A stretch of 64,000 nucleotides of DNA from Mycobacterium sp. ACS4054. GTDB taxonomy: Bacteria; Actinomycetota; Actinomycetes; Mycobacteriales; Mycobacteriaceae. The notes under the pieces were generated by a model that searched no databases, was not told the DNA's origin, and saw only the letters and a program-made list of their open reading frames with translations. Within the stretch, counting starts at the first letter, position 1, and every line of letters begins with the position of its first letter. Where the stretch lies: assembly GCF_001667275.1 (NCBI RefSeq), contig NZ_LZHV01000073.1:46738-110737 (forward strand), read 5' to 3'. The translations under genes and the position numbers were made by a program. Below are positions 16,147 to 23,983 of the stretch, piece after piece.

Positions 16147-17421
16147 GTGAACCGAGCAGTCATGTTGCGGTTCGCCGCATGCGGGATCATCGGACTCGGA
16201 GCCGCCCTGCTGATTGCCGCGCTGCTGTTGTCGACGTACACCACCAGCAGGATCACCAAGATCCCGCTCAACCTCGACACCACGCTGGTCAGCGACGGCA
16301 CCGGAACCGCCCTCGACTCCGCGTCGCTGTCGACCGATCACGTCGTCGTCAACCAGAACGTGCCGCTGGTGTCCCAGCAGCAGGTCAGCGTCGAGTCCCC
16401 CGCGAACGCCGACGTGGTCACGCTGCAGGTCGGAAGCTCGGTGCGGCGCACCGACAAGCAGAAGGACAGCGGCCTGCTGCTCGCGATCGTCGACACCGTC
16501 ACGCTCAACCGCAAGACGGCGCTGGCCGTCTCCGACGACACCCACGCCGGCGGCTCGGTCCAGAAGCCGCGCGCCTTCAACGACGAGAACCCGCCGACCG
16601 CGATGCCGCTGCGGCACGACGGCCTGGCCTACCGGTTCCCGTTCCACACCGAGAAGAAGACGTACCCCTACTTCGACCCGATCGCGCAGAAGCCGTTCGA
16701 CGTCAACTACGACAGCCAAGAGGACGTCAACGGCCTGACGACCTACAAGTTCACCCAGAACATCGGCTACAACGCCGACGGCAAGCTGGTGGCCCCGGTG
16801 GCGTACCCGTCGCTGCTGGCGGGCAACGAGGACGCCAAGCAGACCACGTCCGCGTCGATGTGGGGTGTCCAGGGCGGTGACCCGAACGAGCAGATCACCA
16901 TGACCCGCTACTACGCGGCGCAGCGCACCTTCTGGGTGGACCCCGTGTCGGGCACCATCGTCAAGCAGACCGAACACGCCAACCACTACTTCGCCCGCGA
17001 TCCGCTCAAGCCGGAGCTGACGCTGGCCGACTACAAGGTCACCTCCAACCAGGACACCGTCGAATCGCAGGTGAACGCCGCCCGCGACGAGCGCGACCGG
17101 CTGTCGCTGTGGTCGCGGGTGCTGCCGATCACCTTCACCGCGGTCGGTCTGATCGCCCTGGTCGGCGGCGGCCTGCTCGCCTCGTTCAGCCTGCGCACCG
17201 AGAGCGCGCTGACCGATCCCGGCCTGGACCGCGGGGATCAGGACTTCTTCGGCCGCAGCGGGCTCGAGGAGCCGGTGCCCGGCGCCGAGGCCGAGACCGA
17301 AAAGCTGCCGACCCAGCGCCCCGCTTCGCGCGATGATCCCGAGGCGCCCACGTTGGGCGCCGACGAGCCGCCCGATGCGGGGCCGCCGCCCGAGCCCACC
17401 AGCCCACCCGAACGGGAGTAG
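16147..17421 (+). CDS. DUF3068 envelope membrane protein (Rv0227c-like)
   Basis: A 424-residue protein with an N-terminal membrane helix (residues ~8-30), a large extracytoplasmic domain of about 290 residues, a second helix (VLPITFTAVGLIALVGGGLL, ~321-340) and a cytoplasmic Pro/Glu-rich tail. This is the DUF3068 layout. From memory, homologues in corynebacteria and mycobacteria (MSMEG_0317) are needed for lipomannan/LAM maturation and are essential or important for growth. The GTG start at 16147 has an excellent AGGAGGG 9 nt upstream. It is followed 8 bp later by the Rv0226c-like gene, so both form one operon. Biochemical activity is unknown. Confidence 0.8.
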   Translation: MNRAVMLRFAACGIIGLGAALLIAALLLSTYTTSRITKIPLNLDTTLVSDGTGTALDSASLSTDHVVVNQNVPLVSQQQVSVESPANADVVTLQVGSSVRRTDKQKDSGLLLAIVDTVTLNRKTALAVSDDTHAGGSVQKPRAFNDENPPTAMPLRHDGLAYRFPFHTEKKTYPYFDPIAQKPFDVNYDSQEDVNGLTTYKFTQNIGYNADGKLVAPVAYPSLLAGNEDAKQTTSASMWGVQGGDPNEQITMTRYYAAQRTFWVDPVSGTIVKQTEHANHYFARDPLKPELTLADYKVTSNQDTVESQVNAARDERDRLSLWSRVLPITFTAVGLIALVGGGLLASFSLRTESALTDPGLDRGDQDFFGRSGLEEPVPGAEAETEKLPTQRPASRDDPEAPTLGADEPPDAGPPPEPTSPPERE

Positions 17422-17429
17422 CCTGCCGC

Positions 17430-19124
17430 GTGCGCTGGACCCGGCCCGGCTACGCGTTGGTCCTGGCGCTGCTGGTGGTCGGGCCGCTGCTCAAGCCCGG
17501 TTACCTGCTGCTGCGCGACGCCGTTTCCACGCCGCGCTCGTACCTCTCCGACACCGCGCTGGGGTTGACGGCGGCGCCGCGGGCCACGCCGCAGGACTTC
17601 GCGGTGGCGCTCGCCTCGCACGTGCTGGACGGCGGCGTCGTGGTCAAGGCGCTGCTGGTGCTGGGCCTCTGGCTCGCGGGGTGGGGTGCGGCCCGGCTGG
17701 TCGCGACGGCGCTGCCCGACGCGGGCGTGCCCGGGGAGCTGGTCGCCAGCACCCTGGCGATCTGGAACCCCTACGTCGCCGAGCGGCTGCTGCAGGGCCA
17801 CTGGAGCCTGCTGCTCGGCTACGGCTGCCTGCCCTGGGTCGCGGCGGCGATGCTGCGGCTGCGGGCGTCGTCGTCCTCGTTCTTCGGGCTGGCGTTCTGG
17901 ATCGCGCTGGCCGGGCTGACGCCGACCGGTCTGCTGCTCGCCGCGGCGGTCGGGCTGGTGTGCGTGGCCGCCCCGGGGACGGGCCGGTCCCGGCCGCTGT
18001 GCGCCGCGGCGGCGCCGGCCGCCGCGCTGGTGGCCGCGCTGCCGTGGCTCACCGCGTCGGCCCTGGGCGCGTCGCTGGCCCCCCACGCGGCGGCGAACAC
18101 GCTTGGGGTGACCGCGTTCGCGCCGCGCGCCGAGCCGGGTCTCGGCACGCTGGGCAGCCTCGCCAGCCTCGGTGGCATCTGGAACGGCGAGGCCGTGCCG
18201 ATCTCGCGGACCACGCTGTTCGCGGTGGCGTCGGCCGTCGTGCTGCTGGGCGCGGTGGCGGCCGGGCTGCCGGCCGCGGTGCGCCGCCCGGCGGTGCGAC
18301 CGCTGCTGGTGTTGGCGGCGGCGGCCGTGCTGGTGCCGGTCGCGCTGGCGACCGGCCCCGGTTTGCACCTGCTGGGCGCGTTGGTCGACGCCACGCCGGC
18401 GTTCGGGGTGTTGCGGGACGGGCAGAAGTGGGTGGCGCTGGCCGTGCCGGGCTACGCGCTGGCGGGGGCGGGGGCGGTGGTGACGCTGCGCCGGTGGGTG
18501 TGGCCGGCTGTCGTGGCGCCGGTGTGCTGCCTCGCCCTGGTCGTCGCGCTGCCGGACCTGGCCTGGGGCGTGTGGGGCCAGCTGTCGCCGGTGCGGTATC
18601 CGAGCGGGTGGGCCGCGGTGGCCGCCGCGATCAACCAACGGCCCGGGCCGGTGGCGGTGTTGCCGGCCGGCACCATGCGGCTCTACACCTGGTCGGGCCG
18701 CGCGCCGGTGTTGGACCCGTTGCCGCGCTGGGTGCGCGCCGACGTGCTGAGCACCGGCGACCTGGTGATCTCGGGGACCGTCATCCCGGGCGAGGGCAAT
18801 CGCGCCCGCGCGGTGCAGCAGTTGCTGCTCGCCGGGCCCAACGCGTCCGCCCTGGCCCCGGCCGGGGTGGCGTGGCTGGTCGTGGAGTCGGACACCGCCG
18901 GCGACATGGGGGTCTCGGCCCGCACCCTCTCCGCGCTGACGCCGGTCTACCGCGACGACGGGCTCGCGCTCTATCGCATCGGCGGAGAGGCGGCCGGGGT
19001 GTCCGCAGGCGCGCGGACGGTGACGCTGATCGCGCACCTGGCGTGGCTGGCGGCGCTGCTGGCGGGCGGTGCCGGCGCGGCGGTCGGCGGGTGGCGGCGC
19101 CGGTCAGCCCCGGCCGCTGACTAG
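17430..19124 (+). CDS. Polytopic membrane protein (Rv0226c-like)
   Basis: A 564-residue protein with many hydrophobic helices over its whole length and few charged loops. The layout is like GT-C glycosyltransferases or lipid-linked sugar enzymes. The N-terminal third contains an extracytoplasmic loop (after the helix ALVLALLVVGPLLKPGYLLL) with acidic residues near ASHVLDGG. A late soluble segment (PVAVLPAGTMRLYTWSGRAP) lies before the final helix. It follows the DUF3068 gene by 8 bp, so a shared role in arabinan/mannan or mycolate assembly is likely. The last 21 bp overlap the convergent glycosyltransferase gene. I cannot assign an enzymatic activity. Confidence 0.75.
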   Translation: MRWTRPGYALVLALLVVGPLLKPGYLLLRDAVSTPRSYLSDTALGLTAAPRATPQDFAVALASHVLDGGVVVKALLVLGLWLAGWGAARLVATALPDAGVPGELVASTLAIWNPYVAERLLQGHWSLLLGYGCLPWVAAAMLRLRASSSSFFGLAFWIALAGLTPTGLLLAAAVGLVCVAAPGTGRSRPLCAAAAPAAALVAALPWLTASALGASLAPHAAANTLGVTAFAPRAEPGLGTLGSLASLGGIWNGEAVPISRTTLFAVASAVVLLGAVAAGLPAAVRRPAVRPLLVLAAAAVLVPVALATGPGLHLLGALVDATPAFGVLRDGQKWVALAVPGYALAGAGAVVTLRRWVWPAVVAPVCCLALVVALPDLAWGVWGQLSPVRYPSGWAAVAAAINQRPGPVAVLPAGTMRLYTWSGRAPVLDPLPRWVRADVLSTGDLVISGTVIPGEGNRARAVQQLLLAGPNASALAPAGVAWLVVESDTAGDMGVSARTLSALTPVYRDDGLALYRIGGEAAGVSAGARTVTLIAHLAWLAALLAGGAGAAVGGWRRRSAPAAD

Positions 19125-20273
19125 GCCGCTCACCGGGTGGCCCGCCCGCACCGCCTCGAGGACGGTGCGCATCGCGTCGGCGCTTTGCCGCCACGAGAAT
19201 TCACCGCTGCGGGTGTGCGCCTTGGCGCCGAGCTGTTCGCGCAGCACCGGGTCGGAAAGCAGCTCCTCGAGACGATCCACCAGCTCGGCGTGGGTGTCCA
19301 CCAAGATGCCGGTCACCTCGTCGACGATCGAGTCGGACAGGCCCCCCGAGGAGCGGTAGCCGATGGTCGGCACCCGGTGCTGGGCCGCCTCGACGACCGC
19401 CAGGCCCCAGCCCTCCTTGCGCGAGGGCAGCAGCTGCACCCAAGAGCTCTGCAGCACATGGTGTTTGGTCATGTCGTCGACGTGGCCGTGGAACGTCACC
19501 GCGTCGGAGATGCCGAGCCGGCGGACGTGGTCCACCAGCCGCTGGCGCCACCACCCGTCGCCGACGATGTCGAGGTGCAGACCCGGGATGCGCGGCCGCA
19601 GCCGCGCGACGGCCTCCAGCGCGTCCTCGATCTGCTTGTGCGGCACCAGCCGCGACAGCACCACCACCCGCGGCGCGGCGGCGCGCGGGCCGGACAGCGA
19701 TCGCGCCGGCGCCTCGTCGAGGCCGTTGCGCACCACCGCGATTCGCGCGTTGTCGACGCCGAGGGTGACCAGGTCGCGCGCCGACGGCAGCGACACCGTG
19801 ACGTACTGGTTGCGCCGGTTCAGCCGCGGCGACAGCGTCGACTCGACGAACCAGCCGAACCGGCCGAGCACCGGCCCGGCCACCGGCCACTGCTCGCGGT
19901 GGCAGTGGTGCACCAGCACCACCACCCGCCGGCCGTACACCAGGCGGGCGAGGAACGGCAGGCCGTTCTGGGTGTCGACGACGACATCGGGCCGCACCCG
20001 ACGCAGCGGTCCAAGCCCCAGCCGCGCCGCGGCCATCGCGAGCAGGGCCCAGACGTAGACGGAGTAGCGGCCGCCGGCGCGGTCGATGCGGACGCCGTCG
20101 ACCACCTCACGGCGGGGCGCGCCCGGGTATCGGGCGGTGCGCAGGGTGACGGCGATGCCCGACGCGGCCAGCTGCGCGCCGATGCGCTGCAAGTAGGCCT
20201 CGCTGCCGCCGCCCTGGGGATGGCCGGTATCGCGCCAGCACAGCAGGAGCACGGAGCGCAGATCGGACATCAC
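19104..20273 (-). CDS. GT4-family glycosyltransferase (Rv0225-like)
   Basis: A 389-residue retaining GT-B glycosyltransferase. The N-terminal acceptor domain has the glycine loop HPQGGGSEAYLQ. The C-terminal donor domain has VVLSRLVPHKQIEDALEA and the EX7E-type motif PSRKEGWGLAVVEAAQH, which binds the nucleotide sugar. The gene encodes either GTG 20273 or ATG 20270 as the start; they differ by one residue. It is cytoplasmic and presumably adds a sugar to an envelope glycolipid. It is divergent from the methyltransferase gene, 54 bp apart, and convergent with the Rv0226c-like gene. Acceptor and donor are unknown. Confidence 0.8.
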   Translation of the reverse strand: MMSDLRSVLLLCWRDTGHPQGGGSEAYLQRIGAQLAASGIAVTLRTARYPGAPRREVVDGVRIDRAGGRYSVYVWALLAMAAARLGLGPLRRVRPDVVVDTQNGLPFLARLVYGRRVVVLVHHCHREQWPVAGPVLGRFGWFVESTLSPRLNRRNQYVTVSLPSARDLVTLGVDNARIAVVRNGLDEAPARSLSGPRAAAPRVVVLSRLVPHKQIEDALEAVARLRPRIPGLHLDIVGDGWWRQRLVDHVRRLGISDAVTFHGHVDDMTKHHVLQSSWVQLLPSRKEGWGLAVVEAAQHRVPTIGYRSSGGLSDSIVDEVTGILVDTHAELVDRLEELLSDPVLREQLGAKAHTRSGEFSWRQSADAMRTVLEAVRAGHPVSGLVSGRG

Positions 20274-20327
20274 TGGTCAGCCTAGCTTGCGGGCCGGTGC
20301 GGGCTCGGGGCTGCGTAGGGTTGGCCG

Positions 20328-21107
20328 GTGGCCGCGACCCGGCATCCGACCCAAGTCTTCGCTCGGCGGGCGACCCTGCCCCGCGCCCTGCGACTGCTCT
20401 CCGAATTCCGCTTCGAGCAGTCGGACCCGGCCCGGTTCTACGGTGCGCTGGCGGCCGACACCGCCGCGATGGTGAGCGACCTGTGGCTGGGCGCGCGCGG
20501 CGAGCCGCCGGCGGGCCGCACCCTGCTCGACGTCGGCGGCGGGCCCGGCTACTTCTCGGCCGCCTTCGCCGATGCCGGGATCCGCTACGTGGGCGTCGAA
20601 CCCGACCCGAGCGAGATGCACGCGGCCGGCCCCCGGACCGCCGGGGGTGCCGGGAACTTCGTGCGCGCCTCGGGCATGGCGTTGCCGTTCGCCGACGACT
20701 CGGTGGACATCTGCCTGGCGTCCAACGTCGCCGAGCACGTGCCGCGGCCGTGGCAGCTCGGCGCCGAGATGCTGCGGGTGACCAAGCCCGGCGGCCTGGC
20801 CGTGCTCTCCTACACCGTCTGGTTGGGCCCGTTCGGCGGGCACGAGATGGGCCTGACCCACTACCTCGGCGGCCCCCGCGCCGCCGCCCGGTACGCCCGC
20901 AAACACGGGCATCCGGCCAAAAACAACTACGGGTCGTCGTTGTTCGCCGTGTCCGCGGCCGACGGCCTGACGTGGGCCGCGAGCACCGGGGCGGCGGTGG
21001 CCGCATTTCCCCGCTACCACCCCCGATGGGCGTGGTGGCTGACCGGCGTACCGGTGCTGCGCGAATTCGGCGTGAGCAATCTGGTGCTGGTCCTGCAACC
21101 CCAATAG
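20328..21107 (+). CDS. SAM-dependent methyltransferase (Rv0224c-like)
   Basis: A 259-residue class I methyltransferase. Motif I is LLDVGGGPGYFSAAFADAG (residues ~66-84), the acidic residue after strand 2 is in VGVEPD, and SNVAEHVPRPW forms motif III. It starts at GTG 20328 and ends just before the KstR-like site of the aldehyde dehydrogenase gene. It is next to a GT4 glycosyltransferase transcribed in the other direction, which suggests work on the same glycolipid. M. tuberculosis Rv0224c is a similar essential or near-essential methyltransferase as I recall. The substrate is unknown. Confidence 0.8.
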   Translation: MAATRHPTQVFARRATLPRALRLLSEFRFEQSDPARFYGALAADTAAMVSDLWLGARGEPPAGRTLLDVGGGPGYFSAAFADAGIRYVGVEPDPSEMHAAGPRTAGGAGNFVRASGMALPFADDSVDICLASNVAEHVPRPWQLGAEMLRVTKPGGLAVLSYTVWLGPFGGHEMGLTHYLGGPRAAARYARKHGHPAKNNYGSSLFAVSAADGLTWAASTGAAVAAFPRYHPRWAWWLTGVPVLREFGVSNLVLVLQPQ

Positions 21108-21121
21108 TGAAACGTGTTCTC
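21108..21121 (+). promoter_or_regulatory. KstR-like operator upstream of the aldehyde dehydrogenase gene
   Basis: TGAAACGTGTTCTC matches the KstR consensus TnnAACnnGTTnnA at all fixed positions except the last A. It lies 82 bp upstream of the start and next to the promoter. M. tuberculosis Rv0223c is, from memory, a KstR regulon member. Confidence 0.55.
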
Positions 21122-21139
21122 GTTTTGCGTCGGCTTGGG

Positions 21140-21145
21140 TAGGGT
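21140..21145 (+). promoter_or_regulatory. -10 element TAGGGT for the aldehyde dehydrogenase gene
   Basis: TAGGGT fits TAnnnT and lies 18 bp after the KstR-like site. The leader of about 50 nt includes the strong GAGGAGGAG ribosome site (21185-21193) before ATG 21203. Confidence 0.35.
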
Positions 21146-21202
21146 GGCGCCATGCGCGCCGACGACGATGCAGCGCGCAGCAATGAGGAGGAGCGGCGCT
21201 AG

Positions 21203-22684
21203 ATGAGCGACACCAAGACTGCGGCCACGACCGAATACGACAAACTTTTCATCGGCGGCAAGTGGACGGAACCGTCCAGCGCCGACGTCATCGAGGTGCA
21301 CTGCCCGGCCACGGGCGAGTACATCGGCAAGACTCCCCTGGCGGCGGCGGCCGACGTCGACGCCGCGGTGGCCGCGGCCCGTGCGGCGTTCGACAGCGGC
21401 CCCTGGCCGACGACGCCGCCGAAGGAGCGTGCGGCCGTCATCGCCAAGGCGCTCACGCTGATGGAGGAACGCAAAGAGCAGTTCACCGCCGTCCTCGCGG
21501 GCGAGACGGGCCAGCCGCCCACAGGCATCGAGACGATGCACTGGATGAGCTCGATCGGCGCGCTCAACTTCTTCGCCGGCCCCGCGGTGGACCAGGTCAA
21601 GTGGCGGGACATTCGCAACGGCGGCTACGGGCAGAGCATCGTCTACCGCGAGCCGATCGGCGTGGTGGGCGCGATCGTCGCGTGGAACGTGCCGCTCTTC
21701 CTGGCCGTCAACAAACTGGGCCCGGCGCTGCTCGCCGGCTGCACGGTGGTGCTCAAGCCGGCCGCCGAAACCCCCTTGAGCGCAAACCTTTTGGCCGAGG
21801 TGTTCGCCGAGGCCGGGCTGCCCGAGGGCGTGCTTTCGGTGGTGCCCGGCGGCATCGAGACCGGGCAGGCGCTGACCTCCAACCCACACGTCGACCTCTT
21901 CTCCTTCACCGGCAGCTCGGCCGTCGGCAAGGAGATCGGCCGCCGCGCCGCGGAGATGCTCAAGCCGTGCACCCTGGAACTGGGCGGCAAGTCGGCAGCC
22001 ATCCTGCTCGACGACGTCGACCTGGCCGCCGCCATCCCGATGCTCGTCTTCTCCGGGATCATGAACACCGGGCAGGCCTGTGTGGCCCAGACCCGCATCC
22101 TCGCTCCGCGGTCGCGGTACGACGAAATCGTCGACGCCGTCAGCAATTTCATGCAAATGCTGCCGGTAGGCCTGCCGTCCGACCCGGCCGCCCAGATCGG
22201 GTCGCTGATCTCGGAGAAGCAGCGCGCCCGCGTCGAGGGTTACATCGCCAAGGGCATCGAGGAGGGCGCGCGGCTGGTCTGCGGCGGCGGCCGGCCGGAG
22301 GGGCTCGACAGCGGCTTCTTCGTGCAGCCCACGGTGTTCGCCGACGTCGACAACAAGATGACGATCGCCCAGGAGGAGATCTTCGGGCCGGTGCTGAGCA
22401 TCATTGGATACGACACCGAGGACGACGCGATCAAGATCGCCAACGACTCGGCGTACGGGTTGGCCGGCAGCGTGTGGACCACCGACATCCAGCGGGGCAT
22501 CGAGGTCTCGGAGAAGATCCGCACGGGGACCTACGGGATCAACTGGTACGCCTTCGACCCGTGCTGCCCGTTCGGCGGCTACAAGAACTCCGGCATCGGC
22601 CGCGAGAACGGCCCCGAGGGCGTGGAGCACTTCACCCAGCAGAAGAGCGTCCTGATGCCGATGGGCCACACGATCGAGGGCTGA
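21203..22684 (+). CDS. NAD(P)-dependent aldehyde dehydrogenase (Rv0223c-like)
   Basis: A 493-residue aldehyde dehydrogenase oxidising an aldehyde to the acid. The catalytic cysteine is C293 in NTGQACVAQTR, the base is in LELGGKSAA, and the Rossmann motif FTGSSAVGKEIGR is present. The ATG at 21203 has GAGGAGGAG 9 nt upstream. The KstR-like site in its promoter suggests a role in sterol side-chain or related catabolism, in line with its M. tuberculosis counterpart. It is followed by a 210-bp AT-richer gap containing the operators of the next TetR gene. The true substrate is unknown. Confidence 0.9.
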   Translation: MSDTKTAATTEYDKLFIGGKWTEPSSADVIEVHCPATGEYIGKTPLAAAADVDAAVAAARAAFDSGPWPTTPPKERAAVIAKALTLMEERKEQFTAVLAGETGQPPTGIETMHWMSSIGALNFFAGPAVDQVKWRDIRNGGYGQSIVYREPIGVVGAIVAWNVPLFLAVNKLGPALLAGCTVVLKPAAETPLSANLLAEVFAEAGLPEGVLSVVPGGIETGQALTSNPHVDLFSFTGSSAVGKEIGRRAAEMLKPCTLELGGKSAAILLDDVDLAAAIPMLVFSGIMNTGQACVAQTRILAPRSRYDEIVDAVSNFMQMLPVGLPSDPAAQIGSLISEKQRARVEGYIAKGIEEGARLVCGGGRPEGLDSGFFVQPTVFADVDNKMTIAQEEIFGPVLSIIGYDTEDDAIKIANDSAYGLAGSVWTTDIQRGIEVSEKIRTGTYGINWYAFDPCCPFGGYKNSGIGRENGPEGVEHFTQQKSVLMPMGHTIEG

Positions 22685-22717
22685 CGCCTGGCGTTTCGGC
22701 CGCGCCGGCGGCCAAAT

Positions 22718-22733
22718 TATGCAAAATAGCATA
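22718..22733. promoter_or_regulatory. Operator candidate 1: TATGC-N6-GCATA
   Basis: TATGC, AAAATA and GCATA form a 16-bp inverted repeat 34 bp after the aldehyde dehydrogenase stop. The same arms and spacing recur at 22847-22862 in front of the TetR gene. Confidence 0.5.
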
Positions 22734-22823
22734 GAAAATCGTTAGTTACGCCCCGGTAAACCGCGCGCCCAGACGGCCCTTGCGGGCATTTACGGTGCTT
22801 CAGCGCTTACTTAGGGAATATAT

Positions 22824-22852
22824 TTGCTTACTGGACCGATGTCTTATATGCT
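22824..22852 (+). promoter_or_regulatory. Promoter of the 43-codon ORF and TetR gene
   Basis: TTGCTT (22824-22829), exactly 17 nt, and TATGCT (22847-22852) make a good housekeeping promoter. The -10 is embedded in the second TATGC-N6-GCATA palindrome. Transcription would start near 22859, giving a leader of about 36 nt before ATG 22895. Confidence 0.55.
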
Positions 22853-22862
22853 TCTAAGCATA
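22847..22862. promoter_or_regulatory. Operator candidate 2: TATGCTT-CT-AAGCATA
   Basis: A perfect 16-bp inverted repeat with 7-bp arms that overlaps the -10 element. Its outer arms match the copy at 22718-22733. A bound TetR protein would block the promoter. Confidence 0.6.
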
Positions 22863-22894
22863 ATCACGGGCGGCGCTAAGGCCGGGAGAGAATC

Positions 22895-23026
22895 ATGTGG
22901 ATCATCGAGCTGAACATCGGCGGCTATCAATTCACCCGCGAGATGCCCGACCTCAAGCGCCGGACTTTCCGCTTTAACCCGCGCAGCATGCATTGGCCGG
23001 CGCTTCGGCATTCGCACGCTGCGTGA
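22895..23026 (+). CDS. Putative 43-residue small protein upstream of TetR
   Basis: ATG 22895 to TGA 23024-23026 encodes 43 residues beginning MWIIELNIGGYQFTR. GGGAGAG ends 4 nt before the ATG. The promoter and palindrome lie just upstream, and the TetR gene starts 23 bp downstream with its own GGGAGG. The protein has a short hydrophobic start, no membrane helix, and a basic second half (LKRRTFRFNPR). It could be a real small protein, a leader peptide coupling translation to TetR, or a short remnant. I recognise no family. Confidence 0.4.
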   Translation: MWIIELNIGGYQFTREMPDLKRRTFRFNPRSMHWPALRHSHAA

Positions 23027-23049
23027 CGTTAGCCATGGGAGGCACGAGA

Positions 23050-23682
23050 GTGGCGACCACGAGCGAAGCAGTGCAGGACCTCACCCCGACGAAGCGCGGC
23101 GGCACACGCAAGAAGATGCTGGCCAGCGCCGCCGAGGTGATGCGTGAACGCGGCGCCGCCGGGGTGACCATCGACGCGGTGCTCGCCCGCAGCGGCGCGC
23201 CGCGCGGCTCCGTCTACTACCACTTCCCCGACGGCCGCAACCAGATCCTGATCGAGGCGCTGCGCTATTCCGGTGACTCCATCACCGCGATGATCGACGA
23301 CGCCGTCGACCAGGGCGCCCGGGTGCTGCTGGGCAAGTTCGTCGAGTTCTGGGAGCGCCTGCTGACCGAGGGCGGCTTCAACGCCGGCTGCCCGGTGGTG
23401 GCCGCGGCGATCGGCTCGGATGACACCGATCCCAAGCTTTCCGAGGAGGCCGGCGCCATCCTGGGCCGCTGGTGCGCCGCGTTGACCCGGGCGTTCACTC
23501 ACGACGGCTTCGACGAGCCGTGCGCCGCATCACTGGCCATGATGTCGGTCGCCGCCCTGGAGGGCGCCATTGTGCTGTCCCGTTCGAGCGGCAGCATCGA
23601 TCCGCTGCGCCAGGTCGGCGATCAGCTCGAATTCCTGATCAAGGCAAGGGAATTCGTGCTCCGCAACAACATCGGCGAGTAA
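23050..23682 (+). CDS. TetR-family regulator (LmrA/YxaF-like)
   Basis: A 210-residue TetR-type repressor. The helix-turn-helix spans ~30-65 (VTIDAVLARSGAPRGSVYYHF); the C-terminal domain has the pattern FNAGCPVVAAAIG typical of the LmrA/YxaF group, shared with the second TetR (62511-63086) of this window. The GTG at 23050 is preferred over upstream starts because GGGAGG lies 7 nt before it and upstream residues look non-coding. It is probably autoregulated through the paired TATGC-N6-GCATA sites. It is convergent with a fadD operon and lies after an aldehyde dehydrogenase gene, either of which could be a target. Confidence 0.8.
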   Translation: MATTSEAVQDLTPTKRGGTRKKMLASAAEVMRERGAAGVTIDAVLARSGAPRGSVYYHFPDGRNQILIEALRYSGDSITAMIDDAVDQGARVLLGKFVEFWERLLTEGGFNAGCPVVAAAIGSDDTDPKLSEEAGAILGRWCAALTRAFTHDGFDEPCAASLAMMSVAALEGAIVLSRSSGSIDPLRQVGDQLEFLIKAREFVLRNNIGE

Positions 23683-23686
23683 CGCC

Positions 23687-23983
23687 TCAGTCGCTGGCCG
23701 GCAGCGGCTTGACCTCCTTGAGCTGCAGCGCGGTCTGACCGACGCTCAGGCTGCCCGCGCCCGGTTTGGTCACCAGCACCTCGGCGCCGGTCTCGTCGAC
23801 GTAGCGCTTGCCCATCACGGTGCCGGCGGCGAAGGCCGGGTCCAACTCGCCCGACCGCTCGCCGCCTATCGGCACCATCGGCACACCGCCACAACGCAAG
23901 TCGTCGAGGCTGTCGGCGCTCCTGACGACGATCACCTGCGTGTCACACACCTGGCTGGCCAGGCGGGTTCCGTTCTTGATCAT
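23687..23983 (-). CDS. Conserved small protein coupled to fadD
   Basis: A 98-residue soluble protein starting MIKNGTRLASQVCDTQVIVV, with two cysteines (CDTQ and RCGG) and a proline-glycine-rich middle (VPMVPIGGERSG). No signal peptide or membrane helix is seen. Its start overlaps the stop of the acyl-CoA ligase gene by 4 bp (23980-23983), so it is the second gene of that operon. I do not recognise a family. The paired Cys could bind a metal or redox group, but this is only a possibility. Confidence 0.6.
   Translation of the reverse strand: MIKNGTRLASQVCDTQVIVVRSADSLDDLRCGGVPMVPIGGERSGELDPAFAAGTVMGKRYVDETGAEVLVTKPGAGSLSVGQTALQLKEVKPLPASD

Noticed and set aside
21014..22732. Minus-strand open frame of 572 codons opposite the aldehyde dehydrogenase
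   Set aside because: It is a shadow of a gene with complete catalytic motifs on the plus strand.
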